Source: Candidatus Acidiferrales bacterium (GTDB lineage Bacteria > Acidobacteriota > Terriglobia > Acidiferrales > UBA7541). From it: DNA of 5,759 bases. The stretch is from positions 1 through 5,759 of the forward strand of contig CATPAM010000313.1 in assembly GCA_955651735.1 (NCBI GenBank). The letters run 5' to 3'. Positions 5,472-5,759 of this stretch are shown in pieces. Within the stretch, counting starts at the first letter, position 1. Every line of letters starts with the position of its first letter. The notes under the pieces are model-generated. The model made no database searches, was not told the origin of the DNA, and saw nothing but the letters and a program-made list of their open reading frames with translations. Made by a program: the position numbers and the translations under genes.

Positions 5472-5759
5472 TCAATGCTGTCGCGGGGCTTCGCGAATTT
5501 GCTCCAGAAGATGGCGGAGGCGAAACGTGTCGCAAGGTGCGCCCCCGAAGCGCGCGCTGGCGTAAATGCTTGTGAACTCGCGCACCGCAGGCGCGATCCT
5601 TGGCGCCTGCACGCTCGCGGCGAATTCCAGGGGCGTCTCTGCAGGTCGCCGCGCGAAACCATGGCGCTCCAGCAGGCGCAGAAGTTCGGCATACAGCCGC
5701 GAGGCCAGCAACGGATTCGCTTTCGGCGATTCCGGCGCGTGCAGTTGCCAGTACAAGCG
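5472..5759 (-). CDS. C-terminal end of a DUF4129 / TgpA-type transglutaminase-like protein (partial, runs off right edge)
   Basis: The last 95 codons of a gene enter from the right edge. The frame remains open through the final base, and a TTG near the edge (5756) need not be the start. The segment RLYAELLRLLERHGFARRPAETPLEFA, read here in two parts, followed by a helix FTSIYASARFGG and a basic RLRHLLEQI helix, is the DUF4129 pattern found at the cytoplasmic C-terminus of TgpA/DUF3488 transglutaminase-like membrane proteins. In those proteins a membrane domain and a papain-like transglutaminase core come first; neither is in this window, so the catalytic residues cannot be judged. A stand-alone DUF4129 protein is an alternative. 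The stop lies 24 bp before the ATG of the decayed ceramidase-like gene, which suggests the two were once in one operon. Confidence 0.76.
   Translation of the reverse strand, partial: RLYWQLHAPESPKANPLLASRLYAELLRLLERHGFARRPAETPLEFAASVQAPRIAPAVREFTSIYASARFGGAPCDTFRLRHLLEQIREAPRQH

Noticed and set aside
5444..5692. Second minus-strand frame inside the DUF4129 gene, whose stop overlaps the ATG at 5447
   Set aside because: The ATGA overlap looks inviting, but the protein is without motifs, while the other frame matches DUF4129 throughout.

Overview
The window is a fragment of a GC-rich bacterial chromosome, and every gene I can support lies on the minus strand. The gene content suggests Acidobacteriota or a similar soil lineage: rimO next to yacG and pgpA, a cytoplasmic TIG plus NHL-propeller protein, a secreted DUF2961/GH172 protein, a DUF4129 (TgpA-type) protein and a prokaryotic alkaline-ceramidase-like protein. 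This taxon is an inference from gene style, not from a marker gene.

In the direction of transcription (right to left) the layout is as follows. (1) The C-terminal end of a DUF4129/transglutaminase-type protein enters from the right edge. (2) A decayed alkaline-ceramidase-like (CREST superfamily) gene follows; it lacks its 5' part and is split between two reading frames, but its metal-site residues are still readable. (3) Next is a secreted DUF2961/GH172 glycoside hydrolase with its own strong ribosome binding site and a possible promoter. (4) rimO, the uS12 methylthiotransferase, has a likely promoter lying inside its open 5' extension. (5) A 107-bp spacer carries a short hairpin and a CAC(G/A)GAG-type degenerate repeat. 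(6) A compact run follows: yacG (zinc-finger gyrase inhibitor), pgpA (phosphatidylglycerophosphatase A) and a TIG/NHL propeller protein, all with overlapping start and stop codons. (7) The first 35 codons of an unrecognised, charged protein run off the left edge.

The genes do not form one pathway. rimO, yacG and pgpA are housekeeping genes for ribosome modification, control of gyrase and phospholipid synthesis. The TIG/NHL protein is translationally coupled to pgpA, so it may share expression with it, but its role is unknown. The right third is accessory: a secreted glycosidase beside a broken ceramidase-like gene. I see no CRISPR array, RNA gene, insertion sequence or phage feature. The most unusual items are the frame-split ceramidase-like gene and the overlapping yacG-pgpA-TIG/NHL cluster.
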